Assembly (NCBI GenBank): GCA_027692465.1
Contig: JAQEYU010000001.1
Coordinates: 124,001 to 188,000 of the forward strand
Origin: Enterococcaceae bacterium OF42-14pH9A
Lineage (GTDB): Bacteria > Bacillota > Bacilli > Lactobacillales > Enterococcaceae
Direction of reading: 5' to 3'
Length of the DNA stretch: 64,000 nucleotides
The position numbers were made by a program, and so were the translations under genes. Shown here piece after piece: positions 7,528 to 16,638 of the stretch (its first letter is position 1; each line of letters opens with the position of its first letter). Below the pieces are notes generated by a model. It ran no database searches and was not told the origin of the DNA. It saw only the letters and a program-made list of their open reading frames with translations.

Positions 7528-8663
7528 ATCAGATATGCCACCCCCAAAAAGATCGCTGCCAAGACAGCAAAGATCCCAAAGCTTACCAGCCCCAGTTTTT
7601 TGTAACTGATCGGGAGGATCCCGGCGACTTTGCCGGTCTGGCCGTTCATCGCATAATAGAAGGTCCGCTTTTGCGGGTCATCCGCCTTATAAGTCACCAG
7701 CCAAATCGGCAGCAGCAGATATTCCTTTTGCTGCTTCAAAAGCTCCAGATGACTGCTGTTGGGGACAAAGGTGGAAAAGCTGCCGACTGTTTCCCGCAGC
7801 AGTTTCTCTGCATAGCCCTTCAGTTCCTTTTCTACCTCCGGCTCCAGTGTTTCGTACTCGATATCGCGTTTTTCTGCCTGGAAGCCCGATAAGTACTGGT
7901 CTTTGAAGGTGACCGCCCGTTCCAGCTGGAATGGCTGGACGGATTCCACCATCTTCTGTTGAACATTTTTTGACAGGGCATTTTTCACCAAATCGCGGAA
8001 CTTGAAGCGCCCGGCCCGCCGGATGGAGTACTGCTTGGTTTCTGTGTATTCGACGTCACCGACGATCCAGATCCGAACCGATGTCCCGGTCCCGTTGAGG
8101 CCGCCTTCTGCCTCGGCATCGACATTCCAATAAGGAAAATAAACGCCTGTGAGTTTTTCCACCTGGTTTTTGTTGAAGAAATCTTTGGGGACGAACCATT
8201 TTTTCTGAGACCATTCCAAAAATTTCGCCACGGCTTCGTCTTTGGCTACTGCAAAAGGCAGGACCTTGTCCGGCAGGAATTTGCCGGACAGACGTCCCTT
8301 TAGCACTACCGGATTATGGCAGTAATAGCAGTAAGTCGCAGCTGTGGTTGCATCGGTGACGATTTCCGCACCGCAGTTGGGGCACAGATAAAGTTCCATA
8401 TTGCCACCGGCTGTGTTTTCTGTCTGGCTGTCGGAGGTCTGGGCAGTCGCCGAGGGATCACCGGGACCACGGAGGCTGTCATCAGAAGCTTGTGACCCGG
8501 TGGGTTCCTCGGCCATCCGGGCTTTTTTCTGCTGCTCTTCAAACGCTGTGACTTCCGCTTCGGTGAAAATACTCAGACAGTAAGGGCAGTGAAATTTCTG
8601 GTCGGAAGGTTCGAAGCTCAACGGACCGCCGCAATTGGGACATTTGTGTGTAATTACGTCCAT
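7524..8663 (-). CDS. ydjG: TFIIB-type zinc-ribbon membrane protein, YdjG-like
   Basis: 379 residues. Two N-terminal zinc ribbons: HKCPNCGGPLSFEPSDQKFHCPYC at about residues 6-30 and LYLCPNCGAEIVTDATTAATYCYYCHNPV at about 91-120, separated by a low-complexity acidic stretch. A large middle domain follows, and one or two hydrophobic segments close the C terminus (LVSFGIFAVLAAIFLGVAYLI). Probably membrane-anchored by the C terminus. Middle gene of the SPFH / zinc-ribbon / TPM operon, 21 bases after the SPFH gene. Confidence 0.85.
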   Translation of the reverse strand: MDVITHKCPNCGGPLSFEPSDQKFHCPYCLSIFTEAEVTAFEEQQKKARMAEEPTGSQASDDSLRGPGDPSATAQTSDSQTENTAGGNMELYLCPNCGAEIVTDATTAATYCYYCHNPVVLKGRLSGKFLPDKVLPFAVAKDEAVAKFLEWSQKKWFVPKDFFNKNQVEKLTGVYFPYWNVDAEAEGGLNGTGTSVRIWIVGDVEYTETKQYSIRRAGRFKFRDLVKNALSKNVQQKMVESVQPFQLERAVTFKDQYLSGFQAEKRDIEYETLEPEVEKELKGYAEKLLRETVGSFSTFVPNSSHLELLKQQKEYLLLPIWLVTYKADDPQKRTFYYAMNGQTGKVAGILPISYKKLGLVSFGIFAVLAAIFLGVAYLI

Positions 8664-8684
8664 ATTTTCGACCTGCCTTTTTTA

Positions 8685-9926
8685 TTAGTCATCTAACGGG
8701 ATTCCTTTGAAAGGTTTGCCGCAATGCGGGCAGAACTTCGGCACGCCGTTTGTCAGATCGACGACTTCTCCGCATTCCGCACATTTCATTTGGACTTTGA
8801 CACCGCCGGCTGCCTGCGCTACCGGTTTGGGTTCACCACAGTTGCTGCAGAACTTGCCGGTATTTTGGGTACCGCATTTCGGACAAGTCCAGGAATCGGC
8901 TGCGGCTGCCTGATTTTGCTGATTCTGCTGCATCTGCTGATTGTTGTTTTGTGAAGCCTGGTTTAAGAAGCCGCCACCGGCATTCATCCCCATGCCCATT
9001 CCGACAAAACCGGTAGTTGCGCCAGCCTCGTTTTTGCCGGCAGCTTCCATTCCGCGAGCGACCGAACCTTGAACGTAGCCTTCTCGGACGCTGGGGTCGC
9101 CTAACATTGCCCCTTGGTTGCGCATGTTAATCAGTTGCATAGAGTCATCGGTGTAAGAAATGCTGGCAACTGCTACGGCTACGATCTCCATTCCCCGCAA
9201 CTGGCGCCAGCTGTCATCCAGCACGTCGCCCATATACTTGGAAAGCTCCATGCTTTTTGACGGAACGTAGCTGATCCGTTGACCATCGGCAGACATTTGA
9301 TTGATAGAAGACTGCAAAGCGGTCAAAAACTCATTAAGGTATTGTTCGTTGATGTCATTGATATCGACCTGTGTTTTATTTTTCGGAATTGCATTGGAAT
9401 AAAACAAGATTGGATCGGTGATCTTGATCGAGTAGCTGCCATGAGCCCGCAGGAAAAGTTCGGCATTGTAAAAATTGTCGAAGTAGTTCAACGGAGCCGG
9501 GGTACCGAACTTGATCCCTTTGATTTCCTGCAGATTGATATAGAAGACTTGCTGTTTCTGCGGACTTACGCCGCCGAATTTAAAGCGGCTGAAAGTTTCT
9601 TTGACTGCTTCTTTCAAGGGACCGTTGAACATGGAAGGAGCGGCATCGTTTTTAACCGTGTAGTAACCTTCTTCAGCGGTGTAATCGATAATCTTGCCGC
9701 CGTCTACCAGCAGCATCATCATGTTGGGATAAACGTGAACCACCGAGCCGTCGGTGATGACATCTTCTGTTCCTTTTCGATTGGCGCCTCGTTTGTCGTC
9801 ACGCCGAACTTTAACACCTTTTGTCATGACGGTGGTGTCGCCCATATCTTCCGGTTCGATGACCTCCAGCCATTGATCAGCCAGGCCCCCGCCGATCGTA
9901 CTTGTTGCAGCTTTGATGATACCCAT
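8685..9926 (-). CDS. ydjI: SPFH domain / zinc-ribbon protein, YdjI-like
   Basis: 413 residues from the ATG at 9926, with AAAAGGAGGAAAAATTC upstream; an in-frame extension to 9986 has no such site. Residues about 25-275 form the virion core protein-type SPFH (band 7) domain; a Gln/Asn-rich linker leads to two C-terminal zinc ribbons (WTCPKCGTQNTGKFCSNCG and MKCAECGEVVDLTNGVPKFC). No transmembrane helix. In B. subtilis YdjI co-localises with PspA at the membrane; here it leads the operon and no pspA is seen nearby. Confidence 0.88.
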   Translation of the reverse strand: MGIIKAATSTIGGGLADQWLEVIEPEDMGDTTVMTKGVKVRRDDKRGANRKGTEDVITDGSVVHVYPNMMMLLVDGGKIIDYTAEEGYYTVKNDAAPSMFNGPLKEAVKETFSRFKFGGVSPQKQQVFYINLQEIKGIKFGTPAPLNYFDNFYNAELFLRAHGSYSIKITDPILFYSNAIPKNKTQVDINDINEQYLNEFLTALQSSINQMSADGQRISYVPSKSMELSKYMGDVLDDSWRQLRGMEIVAVAVASISYTDDSMQLINMRNQGAMLGDPSVREGYVQGSVARGMEAAGKNEAGATTGFVGMGMGMNAGGGFLNQASQNNNQQMQQNQQNQAAAADSWTCPKCGTQNTGKFCSNCGEPKPVAQAAGGVKVQMKCAECGEVVDLTNGVPKFCPHCGKPFKGIPLDD

Positions 9927-10038
9927 GAATTTTTCCTCCTTTTGGGATGTTTTCTGCAGCGCAGGAAGTAAAAAGCTCCGGCGCACAGCCGGTGTCGGAT
10001 TTTTTGTTTTGTCCTCCGCAACACCTGTGTCTTCTAAA

Positions 10039-10047
10039 ATTATAGCA
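10039..10047 (-). promoter_or_regulatory. extended -10 promoter of the SPFH operon
   Basis: On the minus strand TGC-TATAAT (an extended -10); no convincing -35. The divergent stretch 9927-10291 (365 bases) between this operon and dnaX otherwise holds only the dnaX -10 and no gene. I looked for an SRP RNA, which sits upstream of dnaX in Bacillus, and did not find its conserved core. Confidence 0.45.
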
Positions 10048-10214
10048 TAGCATAGGGATTTTCCCTTATCAGACGCAAGACTGATTTTTTGCCGAAAAAA
10101 ATACTCGGTTTAACAGAAAACGCTTCTTCCCAGAGGGGGAGCTGTCGGCAGGAGACGGCGGCGAAATTTAGCAGCCGGGGGATTTCAAGGGTAGTTTTTT
10201 AAGCGGGTTTTGCG

Positions 10215-10220
10215 TATAAT
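10215..10220 (+). promoter_or_regulatory. -10 element upstream of dnaX
   Basis: TATAAT, 72 bases before the dnaX start. The -35 is weak (TAGTTT at 10192). Confidence 0.4.
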
Positions 10221-10291
10221 AGTAGCTAGTGAATTTTGCCGTTTTTTTCGGATCACCAAGGAAAAGCGGCAGACAGAAAGGGGAGAAATCC

Positions 10292-12160
10292 GTGGCGTAT
10301 CAAGCACTTTATCGAGTCTGGCGTTCTCAGCGCTTCGATGATGTGGTGGGGCAAAAGGCCGTCACCCAGACATTGAAAAATGCTGTTTTGCAAAATCAGA
10401 TCTCTCATGCGTACCTGTTCACCGGACCGCGGGGGACTGGTAAAACCAGTGCCGCCAAGATTTTTGCCAAAGCCATCAACTGCCCCAACAGTCATGACGG
10501 TGAGCCCTGTAACGAATGTGAGATGTGTAAAGCAATCACCGCAGGGGCGCAAGAAGATGTCATCGAGATTGACGCGGCCTCCAACAACGGGGTGGATGAA
10601 ATCCGTTTCATCACCGACCGGGCCAAATATTCACCGACTCAGGCCAAATACAAAGTCTATATCATTGATGAAGTTCATATGCTTTCCACCGGGGCCTTCA
10701 ATGCGTTATTGAAAACGCTGGAGGAACCGCAGGAAAGTCTCGTCTTCATTTTAGCAACCACCGAACCCCACAAGATTCCGGCAACAATTATTTCCCGGAC
10801 ACAGCGCTTTGATTTCAAGCGGATTGATACCAAGGACATCGCCGAGCACTTGGCCTATATCTGCGATCGAATCGATGTTCCATATGAAGCACAGGCGCTG
10901 ACTGTGATCGCCCAAGCTGCAGAAGGAGGCATGCGGGATGCCTTGAGCATGCTGGATCAGGCAATTTCTTTTGCCGAAGGGACCATCACTATGAAAGATG
11001 TGATGGCCGTCACCGGTTCTCTGACCTATGAAATGATGGACCGATTCATGGGAGATTGCTTTGCACAAGATGCAACGGCTGCTCTGGAAGCTTTGGATGA
11101 GATCCTGGCTTCCGGTAAAGAAGCCCGCCGCCTGCTGGAAAATCTTTTGGTCTATTGCCGGGATCTGCTGCTCTATCAAAAAGCGCCGAATCTTTTGGCG
11201 GAAAAAAGCGGTTATCTGACAGCTGCTTTCAAAGACTTGGCCGGCAAGATCCCGTCAGCGCAGCTGTTCAACTGGATCAAGCTGCTGAATGAGACGCAAA
11301 ATGAGATCCGCTTTACCAATAGTCCAACGATCTATTTGGAAGTGGCTACCGTCAAGTTGGCCGGACCGCCGCCCGCTCCCATTGCAGCTGTCGGTTCGAC
11401 AGACAGCGGTCCGGCGACGGCTGCCGACAATCAGCTGGTGCTGGAGCTGCAGCATCAAGTGCGGCAGTTGGCAGAAGAGCTGCAGCAGTTGAAACAAGGA
11501 GGAACGGCTGCCGGGACAAACGGCTCCGGTGGCCACAATTCGCATCACAGCAGCAAAGACAAGGCGGCTGCTACTAACAGCAAATACCGGCTGCCGAAAG
11601 ACAAGGTCTATAAGGTGTTGGAACAGGCGACTAAAGACGATGTGGTGAAAGTCCGCAATGTCTGGGGGGACCTGTTGATGATGTTCAATGCGCTACGCAA
11701 AGGATTGCTGGTCAATACCCAGATCAAGGCTGCCGGTCCACGGGGGTTGGTACTTTCCTTTGAATCCGAGATGGTCTGTCAAAAAGCCTCCGAGGATGAA
11801 GAACTGGCGCTGATGATCTCCAATAATCTCAGTCGGTTAATTGACGGGTATGCACCGGATACAGTCTTCATTCCCGAGTCGGCGTGGCTGGAACTGCGGC
11901 AGGGCTTTTTGAACCAAAGCGGGTCTCAAAACAGCAGTGAGCATACTGAACAGTCAGCTGTCTCACAAGCAGCCGGATTCGGTGAGCAAACAGCCGCTGT
12001 GCCCCAAGAGGCATCGGTGGCATTTAAGGCCCCGGAAAACTGGGCTGACAGCGGACTCATGGATGGTCTGACAGATCCGTCAGCCGCTGCCCCGGAAGAC
12101 CGGCTGGTAACCAAAGCTGATGAACTTTTCGGCGATTTGACGACAGTTATCGATGATTGA
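10292..12160 (+). CDS. dnaX: DNA polymerase III subunits gamma and tau
   Basis: Clamp-loader ATPase of the replisome. The GTG at 10292, with AAAGGGGAG upstream, gives (M)AYQALYRVWRSQRFDDVVGQ, the canonical start; the in-frame extension from 10229 is rejected. Walker A GPRGTGKTSAAK, zinc module CPNSHDGEPCNECEMC, Walker B IIDEVHM and the sensor-1 LATTEPHKIP are all present. 622 residues is a tau-length product; the C terminus has a low-complexity linker (about residues 370-440) before the polymerase-binding domain. First gene of the dnaX-ybaB-recR cluster. Confidence 0.97.
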   Translation: MAYQALYRVWRSQRFDDVVGQKAVTQTLKNAVLQNQISHAYLFTGPRGTGKTSAAKIFAKAINCPNSHDGEPCNECEMCKAITAGAQEDVIEIDAASNNGVDEIRFITDRAKYSPTQAKYKVYIIDEVHMLSTGAFNALLKTLEEPQESLVFILATTEPHKIPATIISRTQRFDFKRIDTKDIAEHLAYICDRIDVPYEAQALTVIAQAAEGGMRDALSMLDQAISFAEGTITMKDVMAVTGSLTYEMMDRFMGDCFAQDATAALEALDEILASGKEARRLLENLLVYCRDLLLYQKAPNLLAEKSGYLTAAFKDLAGKIPSAQLFNWIKLLNETQNEIRFTNSPTIYLEVATVKLAGPPPAPIAAVGSTDSGPATAADNQLVLELQHQVRQLAEELQQLKQGGTAAGTNGSGGHNSHHSSKDKAAATNSKYRLPKDKVYKVLEQATKDDVVKVRNVWGDLLMMFNALRKGLLVNTQIKAAGPRGLVLSFESEMVCQKASEDEELALMISNNLSRLIDGYAPDTVFIPESAWLELRQGFLNQSGSQNSSEHTEQSAVSQAAGFGEQTAAVPQEASVAFKAPENWADSGLMDGLTDPSAAAPEDRLVTKADELFGDLTTVIDD

Positions 12161-12186
12161 ATAAAAACAGAAAGTGAGTGATTGAT

Positions 12187-12501
12187 ATGATGCGAGGAAT
12201 GGGCAACATGCAAGGTATGATGAAACAAATGCAAAAAATGCAAAAGGATATGGTGAAAGCACAAGAGGAACTCAATGCCAAAACCTTCACCGGGGAATCA
12301 ACGAACGGTTATGTAAAGGCAGCTTTTACCGGCGATCGCAAAATGACAGGGATCGAGATTGCCGAAGCTATCATCGATCCGGAAGATCCGGAGATGCTGC
12401 AGGATCTGGTTATCATGGCAGTCAATGACGCCCTGACCAAGATCGAAGGTGAAACCGAACGGACCATGGGCAAATATACCAAAGGCCTGCCGGGATTCTA
12501 A
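12187..12501 (+). CDS. ybaB: nucleoid-associated protein YbaB/EbfC
   Basis: 104-residue small DNA-binding protein, [22 protein letters not shown], with the conserved core [21 protein letters not shown] and the C-terminal GLPGF. It forms a dimer that binds and compacts DNA and is nearly always located between dnaX and recR. ATG at 12187 has AAAGTGAG about 8 nt upstream; the in-frame GTG at 12178 overlaps that site. Confidence 0.95.
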   Translation: MMRGMGNMQGMMKQMQKMQKDMVKAQEELNAKTFTGESTNGYVKAAFTGDRKMTGIEIAEAIIDPEDPEMLQDLVIMAVNDALTKIEGETERTMGKYTKGLPGF

Positions 12502-12558
12502 ACCGCAACAGATAAGGTTATGACAAGCGGCAATGCCGACAGCAGGAGATGACTTGAG

Positions 12559-13155
12559 ATGCAATACCCAGAACCAATCGCAAAACTGATCGACAGTTAT
12601 ATGAAACTTCCCGGAATCGGGCAGAAAACTGCTACTCGGTTGGCTTTTTATACGATCGACATGAAAGATGAGGTAGTCAACGAGTTCGCCAAGTCGCTGC
12701 TGAGTGTCAAACGGGATCTGCATTTTTGCAGTATCTGCGGCAATATCACCGAAGAAGATCCCTGTGAAATCTGTCGGGACACCACCCGCGACCGCAGTAC
12801 GATCCTGGTGGTGGAAGAGCCCAAAGACGTCATGGCATTGGAAAAAATGCGGGAATACCACGGCCTGTATCACGTCTTGCACGGTGTGTTGTCACCGGTG
12901 GAAGGTACCGGTCCGGAAGATATCAATATTCCGTCATTGATTAAACGACTTCATGATGATACCGTGAAGGAAGTGATCATCGCTACCAATGCCACGACCG
13001 AAGGAGAGGCGACTGCGATGTATCTGTCACGGTTGATCAAGCCGGCGGGAATCAAGGTTACCCGTCTGGCTCATGGACTTTCTGTAGGCAGTGATATTGA
13101 ATATGCCGATGAAGTTACCTTGTTGAAGGCAGTAGAAGGCCGCAGAGAACTATAG
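12559..13155 (+). CDS. recR: recombination mediator RecR
   Basis: 198 residues. Helix-hairpin-helix ([14 protein letters not shown]), a C4 zinc finger ([16 protein letters not shown]), the Toprim domain ([33 protein letters not shown]) and the C-terminal [19 protein letters not shown]alker-like segment. Acts with RecO/RecF to load RecA on SSB-covered gaps. Confidence 0.97.
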   Translation: MQYPEPIAKLIDSYMKLPGIGQKTATRLAFYTIDMKDEVVNEFAKSLLSVKRDLHFCSICGNITEEDPCEICRDTTRDRSTILVVEEPKDVMALEKMREYHGLYHVLHGVLSPVEGTGPEDINIPSLIKRLHDDTVKEVIIATNATTEGEATAMYLSRLIKPAGIKVTRLAHGLSVGSDIEYADEVTLLKAVEGRREL

Positions 13156-13158
13156 GTT

Positions 13159-13187
13159 TTGTGCAATTGTTTTTTTTTTAGTACAAT
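13159..13187 (+). promoter_or_regulatory. promoter upstream of tmk
   Basis: TTGTGC at 13159-13164, 17-nt T-rich spacer, TACAAT at 13182-13187; 30 bases before the tmk start. Confidence 0.55.
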
Positions 13188-13216
13188 AGAGTTACAAGAG
13201 ATGGAGGATACGCTTC

Positions 13217-13855
13217 GTGAACGGATTATTTATTACCATTGAAGGACCAGACGGCGCCGGCAAAACCAGTGTCATCAACGAGCTTTATCCGCGATTGCAG
13301 CTGATCGCAAAAAAAGGGATCGTCAAAACCCGGGAACCGGGAGGCGTCAAGATTGCTGAAAAGATCCGCCGTATCATTTTGGATCCTAAAAACGAGGAAA
13401 TGGATGATCGGACGGAGGCATTGCTGTATGCAGCTGCTCGTCGCCAGCACTTGGTGGAAGTCATTTTACCGGCCTTGAATGCCGGCAAGATCGTGATTTG
13501 CGACCGTTTTGTGGACAGCTCTTTGGCTTATCAGGGCGCCGGGCGCCGTATCGGAATGCCTGAGATTCGTAAGATCAATGATTTTGCGACGGAAGGGACC
13601 AAACCGGATTTCACCTTATATCTGGACGTGGACAGTGATACCGGTCTCAAGCGTATCGAAAATGAACGTTCCGGCCCGGCCGATCGTTTGGAAATCGAAA
13701 GCCTTGAGTTTCATCAGCGGGTGCGACATGCTTACTTGAAGTTGGCAGAAGAAGAACCGGTGCGGATCCATAAAGTGGATGCCCGCATGCCGTTGACAGA
13801 CGTAGTCGATGCCAGCTTTACCGCAATTACGGAAACTTATCCACATTTCTTTTGA
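13217..13855 (+). CDS. tmk: thymidylate kinase
   Basis: dTMP kinase, 212 residues, makes dTDP for DNA synthesis. P-loop EGPDGAGKTS, the DRF motif in CDRFVDSSLAYQGAGR and the lid segment NERSGPADRLE are in place. GTG start with GATGGAGG 9 nt upstream. It precedes darA and holB as in most Firmicutes. Confidence 0.96.
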   Translation: MNGLFITIEGPDGAGKTSVINELYPRLQLIAKKGIVKTREPGGVKIAEKIRRIILDPKNEEMDDRTEALLYAAARRQHLVEVILPALNAGKIVICDRFVDSSLAYQGAGRRIGMPEIRKINDFATEGTKPDFTLYLDVDSDTGLKRIENERSGPADRLEIESLEFHQRVRHAYLKLAEEEPVRIHKVDARMPLTDVVDASFTAITETYPHFF

Positions 13856-13955
13856 GTTCAACGTGAAACAACAGTGATTTTCCGGCGAAAGCAGCCTGTT
13901 GAATCAGACGGCTGGCTTTGCTTGCACCGACTACATTTATGACGGAGGGATTCTC

Positions 13956-14285
13956 ATGAAACTGATCATGGCTATTGTACAGGACAAAGACAGCAACCGT
14001 TTGGCAAATGAATTCATCGATGCCAACATCCGGGCGACGAAATTATCGTCTACCGGCGGCTTTTTGAAGGCCGGCAACTCCACCTTCATCATCGGGATTG
14101 ACGATGAGCGAGTGCAGGAAACCTTGGATTTGATCAAAAAAACCAGTCAATCCCGTAAGCAATATGTTTCGACTCCGATGTCACTGGATATTTCTCTGGA
14201 TGGCCAAGTACCTTATCCGGTGGAAGTGGAAGTTGGCGGTGCCACTGTCTTCGTCTTACCGGTGGAAGGATTCCATCAATATTAA
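13956..14285 (+). CDS. darA: cyclic di-AMP receptor DarA (PstA)
   Basis: 109-residue PII-like protein that binds c-di-AMP. Starts MKLIMAIVQDKDSNRLANEF, then ATKLSSTGGFLKAGNSTFIIG and the C-terminal GGATVFVLPVEGFHQY. ATG at 13956 with GGAGGGATTCTC upstream. Conserved position between tmk and holB. Downstream targets of the family are not settled. Confidence 0.95.
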   Translation: MKLIMAIVQDKDSNRLANEFIDANIRATKLSSTGGFLKAGNSTFIIGIDDERVQETLDLIKKTSQSRKQYVSTPMSLDISLDGQVPYPVEVEVGGATVFVLPVEGFHQY

Positions 14286-14298
14286 AAGGAGCCGACAA

Positions 14299-15255
14299 AT
14301 GGAAGAAACAGTCTTTTTGACGCAGCATCAGCCTTTTGTCTTCTCTCAGATCAAAAAAAGTGTAAAGCATGGGCGTCTGGCTCATGCTTATCTTTTTGAA
14401 GGGGACATGGGGACCGGCAAGCACCTGCTGACCAGCTGGTTGGCTAAGCGGCTGTTCTGTACGGAAGTAGTCGACAACGAACCCTGCGGCCGGTGCAACA
14501 ACTGCCTGCGGATCGACGCCGGCGAACACCCGGATGTCCGGCTGATCGAACCGGAAGGCCAAAGCATCAAAGTCGATCAGATTCGACAGCTGCAGCAAGA
14601 GTTTGTCCGCTCCGGCTTTGAATCCCGGTTGCAGTTTTTCACGATTCGGCAGGCGGATAAAATGAATGCCAGTGCTGCTAACAGTCTGCTGAAATTTCTG
14701 GAGGAACCTCAGGGGGACTTTGTCGCTGTTTTGGAGACGGATGCACCCGGCAAGATCTTGCCGACGATCCAATCCCGCTGTCAGGTCCTGCATTTTGCAC
14801 CGCTGAATCCGGCCGAGCTGGCGCAGCGATTGACAGCTGACGGCTTGACCGGGGAGTCTGCCAAGCTCTTGGCAGGGCTTACCAATAGTTACCAAAAAGC
14901 AGTTGAAATCTCGCAGGATGAATGGTTTAATGATGCTAAGGATGCCGTCGCACAATGGTACCTTTATTTGCGTAAAGGAGATTTGGCGGCCTTTGTCTAT
15001 ATCCAAAAGAAACTGACCGCACTGGCCAAAGAAAAAGAACAGCAGCGACTGCTTTTGCAGATGCTGATGCAGGCGTATCGCAAGGAGCGGGATGAGTTGC
15101 TGGTTCAACAGCAGAACCCGTTGCTTTTTGACAATACCCGAAAGAGCCAGCTGATCTTGGAAGCTGAACAGAAGCTGGCGGCCAATGTTTCTTTCCAGAA
15201 CGTCAGTGAACAGCTAGTGCTGCGTATCCTGCAGCAGACGGTCGGAGATGATTGA
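14299..15255 (+). CDS. holB: DNA polymerase III subunit delta-prime
   Basis: Clamp-loader subunit, 318 residues. AHAYLFEGDMGTGKHLL is the degenerate Walker A (GTGKH), CGRCNNC the zinc module, and SANSLLKFLEEPQGDF the SRC-preceding helix with QSRC. ATG at 14299 preceded by AAAAGGAG; a longer frame overlapping darA is rejected. Confidence 0.95.
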   Translation: MEETVFLTQHQPFVFSQIKKSVKHGRLAHAYLFEGDMGTGKHLLTSWLAKRLFCTEVVDNEPCGRCNNCLRIDAGEHPDVRLIEPEGQSIKVDQIRQLQQEFVRSGFESRLQFFTIRQADKMNASAANSLLKFLEEPQGDFVAVLETDAPGKILPTIQSRCQVLHFAPLNPAELAQRLTADGLTGESAKLLAGLTNSYQKAVEISQDEWFNDAKDAVAQWYLYLRKGDLAAFVYIQKKLTALAKEKEQQRLLLQMLMQAYRKERDELLVQQQNPLLFDNTRKSQLILEAEQKLAANVSFQNVSEQLVLRILQQTVGDD

Positions 15256-15311
15256 ACTGACAGCAGCAAAGAACAGCTGCTGATACCATAGAAAACAGGG
15301 GGGAACAGCCG

Positions 15312-16160
15312 ATGGAAGTCGTTGGTGTCCGTTTCCGCGAGTCGGGGCATGTTTATTATTACGCCCCCGGCAAAGCCGAATATACTTATGATGAGCAAGT
15401 GGTCGTTGAATCCCAACAGGCCAAAATGATGGCCAAGGTGGCGATTCCCAAGATCGACATCGATAAAAGCGACCTGCCCCACGAAGTCCTGCCGATCCTG
15501 CACAAAGCCGGTGAACAGGAAATCCAAAAAGCCCGCCAGAATGTGGTGGATGCCGAGGCTGCGATGGGGGTAGGCAAACGTAAAATCCGCAGCCACAATC
15601 TGGATATGAAGCTGGTAGGAGTAGAATATACCTTTGACCGCAGCAAAATGATCTTTTATTTCACTGCAGACGGTCGGGTGGATTTTCGTGAGCTGGTAAA
15701 GGATCTGGCGGGAGAATTCAGAACCCGGATCGAGTTGCGTCAGATCGGCGTTCGTGATGAAGCCAAGATGTTGGGGGGACTGGGACCGTGTGGACGTCCG
15801 TTGTGTTGTTCGACGTTTCTGGGGGACTTTATCCCGGTGTCCATCAAAATGGCCAAAGATCAAGGGCTTTCACTGAACCCGACCAAGATCTCGGGCTTGT
15901 GCGGCCGTTTGATGTGCTGCTTGAAGTATGAAAACGATGAATACGAACAGGCTAAAAAGGAAATGCCGGATTACGGCAAAGAGGTCCAGACTCCTGACGG
16001 CAAAGGCCGCGTGGTGGGTCTGAATCTGTTGAACCGAATCGTCCGGGTTCGCTTGGTGGGTCGGGAAACCCCGGTGGAATACCTGGCCAGTGAGCTGGAA
16101 TTCACCAAGAGCCGCGGGAAACCAAAAGCAAAAGCAGGTGATCAGCATGTCCATGGATAA
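15312..16160 (+). CDS. ricT: PSP1 domain protein RicT (YaaT)
   Basis: 282 residues. PSP1 core with the cysteine pairs GPCGRPLCCSTFL and GLCGRLMCCLKYE, which bind an iron-sulfur cluster in the RicA-RicF-RicT (Y) complex affecting RNase Y processing and phosphorelay in Bacillus. GGGGGGAACAGCCG precedes the ATG. The C terminus overlaps yabA by 14 bases. Confidence 0.94.
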   Translation: MEVVGVRFRESGHVYYYAPGKAEYTYDEQVVVESQQAKMMAKVAIPKIDIDKSDLPHEVLPILHKAGEQEIQKARQNVVDAEAAMGVGKRKIRSHNLDMKLVGVEYTFDRSKMIFYFTADGRVDFRELVKDLAGEFRTRIELRQIGVRDEAKMLGGLGPCGRPLCCSTFLGDFIPVSIKMAKDQGLSLNPTKISGLCGRLMCCLKYENDEYEQAKKEMPDYGKEVQTPDGKGRVVGLNLLNRIVRVRLVGRETPVEYLASELEFTKSRGKPKAKAGDQHVHG

Positions 16161-16512
16161 ACGGGAGCTTTACGATGGCCTGGCAAAAATGGAAGACGAC
16201 TTGCGGACCACTTTGGAACAGCTCTCGGAAATGAAAGCCGCGCTGCAACAGATCGTCGAAAAAAATACGACACTGGCGTTGGAAAATCAGAAATTGCGGG
16301 AATACCTGCAGGAACTGGATGAAAAAAACAATCCGCCGGTACCGGAAACCGATCCGAGACAAGAGCCGGGCATGTCCAAGTCCCGCATGAATCTGGAGAA
16401 GATTTACGAAGACGGTTTCCATATTTGTCGCGAATCATACGGCGCCCGCAGAGAAAACGACGAACAGTGTGTCTTCTGTCTGGAAGTTTTGTATCGGGAA
16501 AGCCAAGCTTAA
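16147..16512 (+). CDS. yabA: replication initiation control protein YabA
   Basis: 121 residues. N-terminal leucine-zipper coiled coil (about 1-60) that tetramerises, a Pro-rich linker and a C-terminal zinc domain (HICRESYGARRENDEQCVFC). Bridges DnaA and the DnaN clamp to restrain initiation. ATG at 16147 with AGCAGGTGAT upstream. Confidence 0.95.
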   Translation: MSMDKRELYDGLAKMEDDLRTTLEQLSEMKAALQQIVEKNTTLALENQKLREYLQELDEKNNPPVPETDPRQEPGMSKSRMNLEKIYEDGFHICRESYGARRENDEQCVFCLEVLYRESQA

Positions 16513-16638
16513 AGATACTGTCTGACGTCCGCCGCGGACTGCTGTGGGGGACGTTTTTTCATTGCTCGGCAGGTTGCAGAAAAAACGAACGGCACTGCCT
16601 GTTCCTGTATTTCGACAACTTGCAAAAAGGAGGAGACC

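Noticed and set aside
9279..9971. 230-codon plus-strand ORF opposite the SPFH gene
   Set aside because: Antisense shadow of a well supported gene.
10060..10230. Possible SRP RNA gene upstream of dnaX
   Set aside because: The conserved SRP domain-IV core (GGTCAGG..GGAAGCAGCC pattern) is not present.
14134..15108. 324-codon minus-strand ORF opposite holB
   Set aside because: Antisense shadow; holB and darA motifs are complete on the plus strand.
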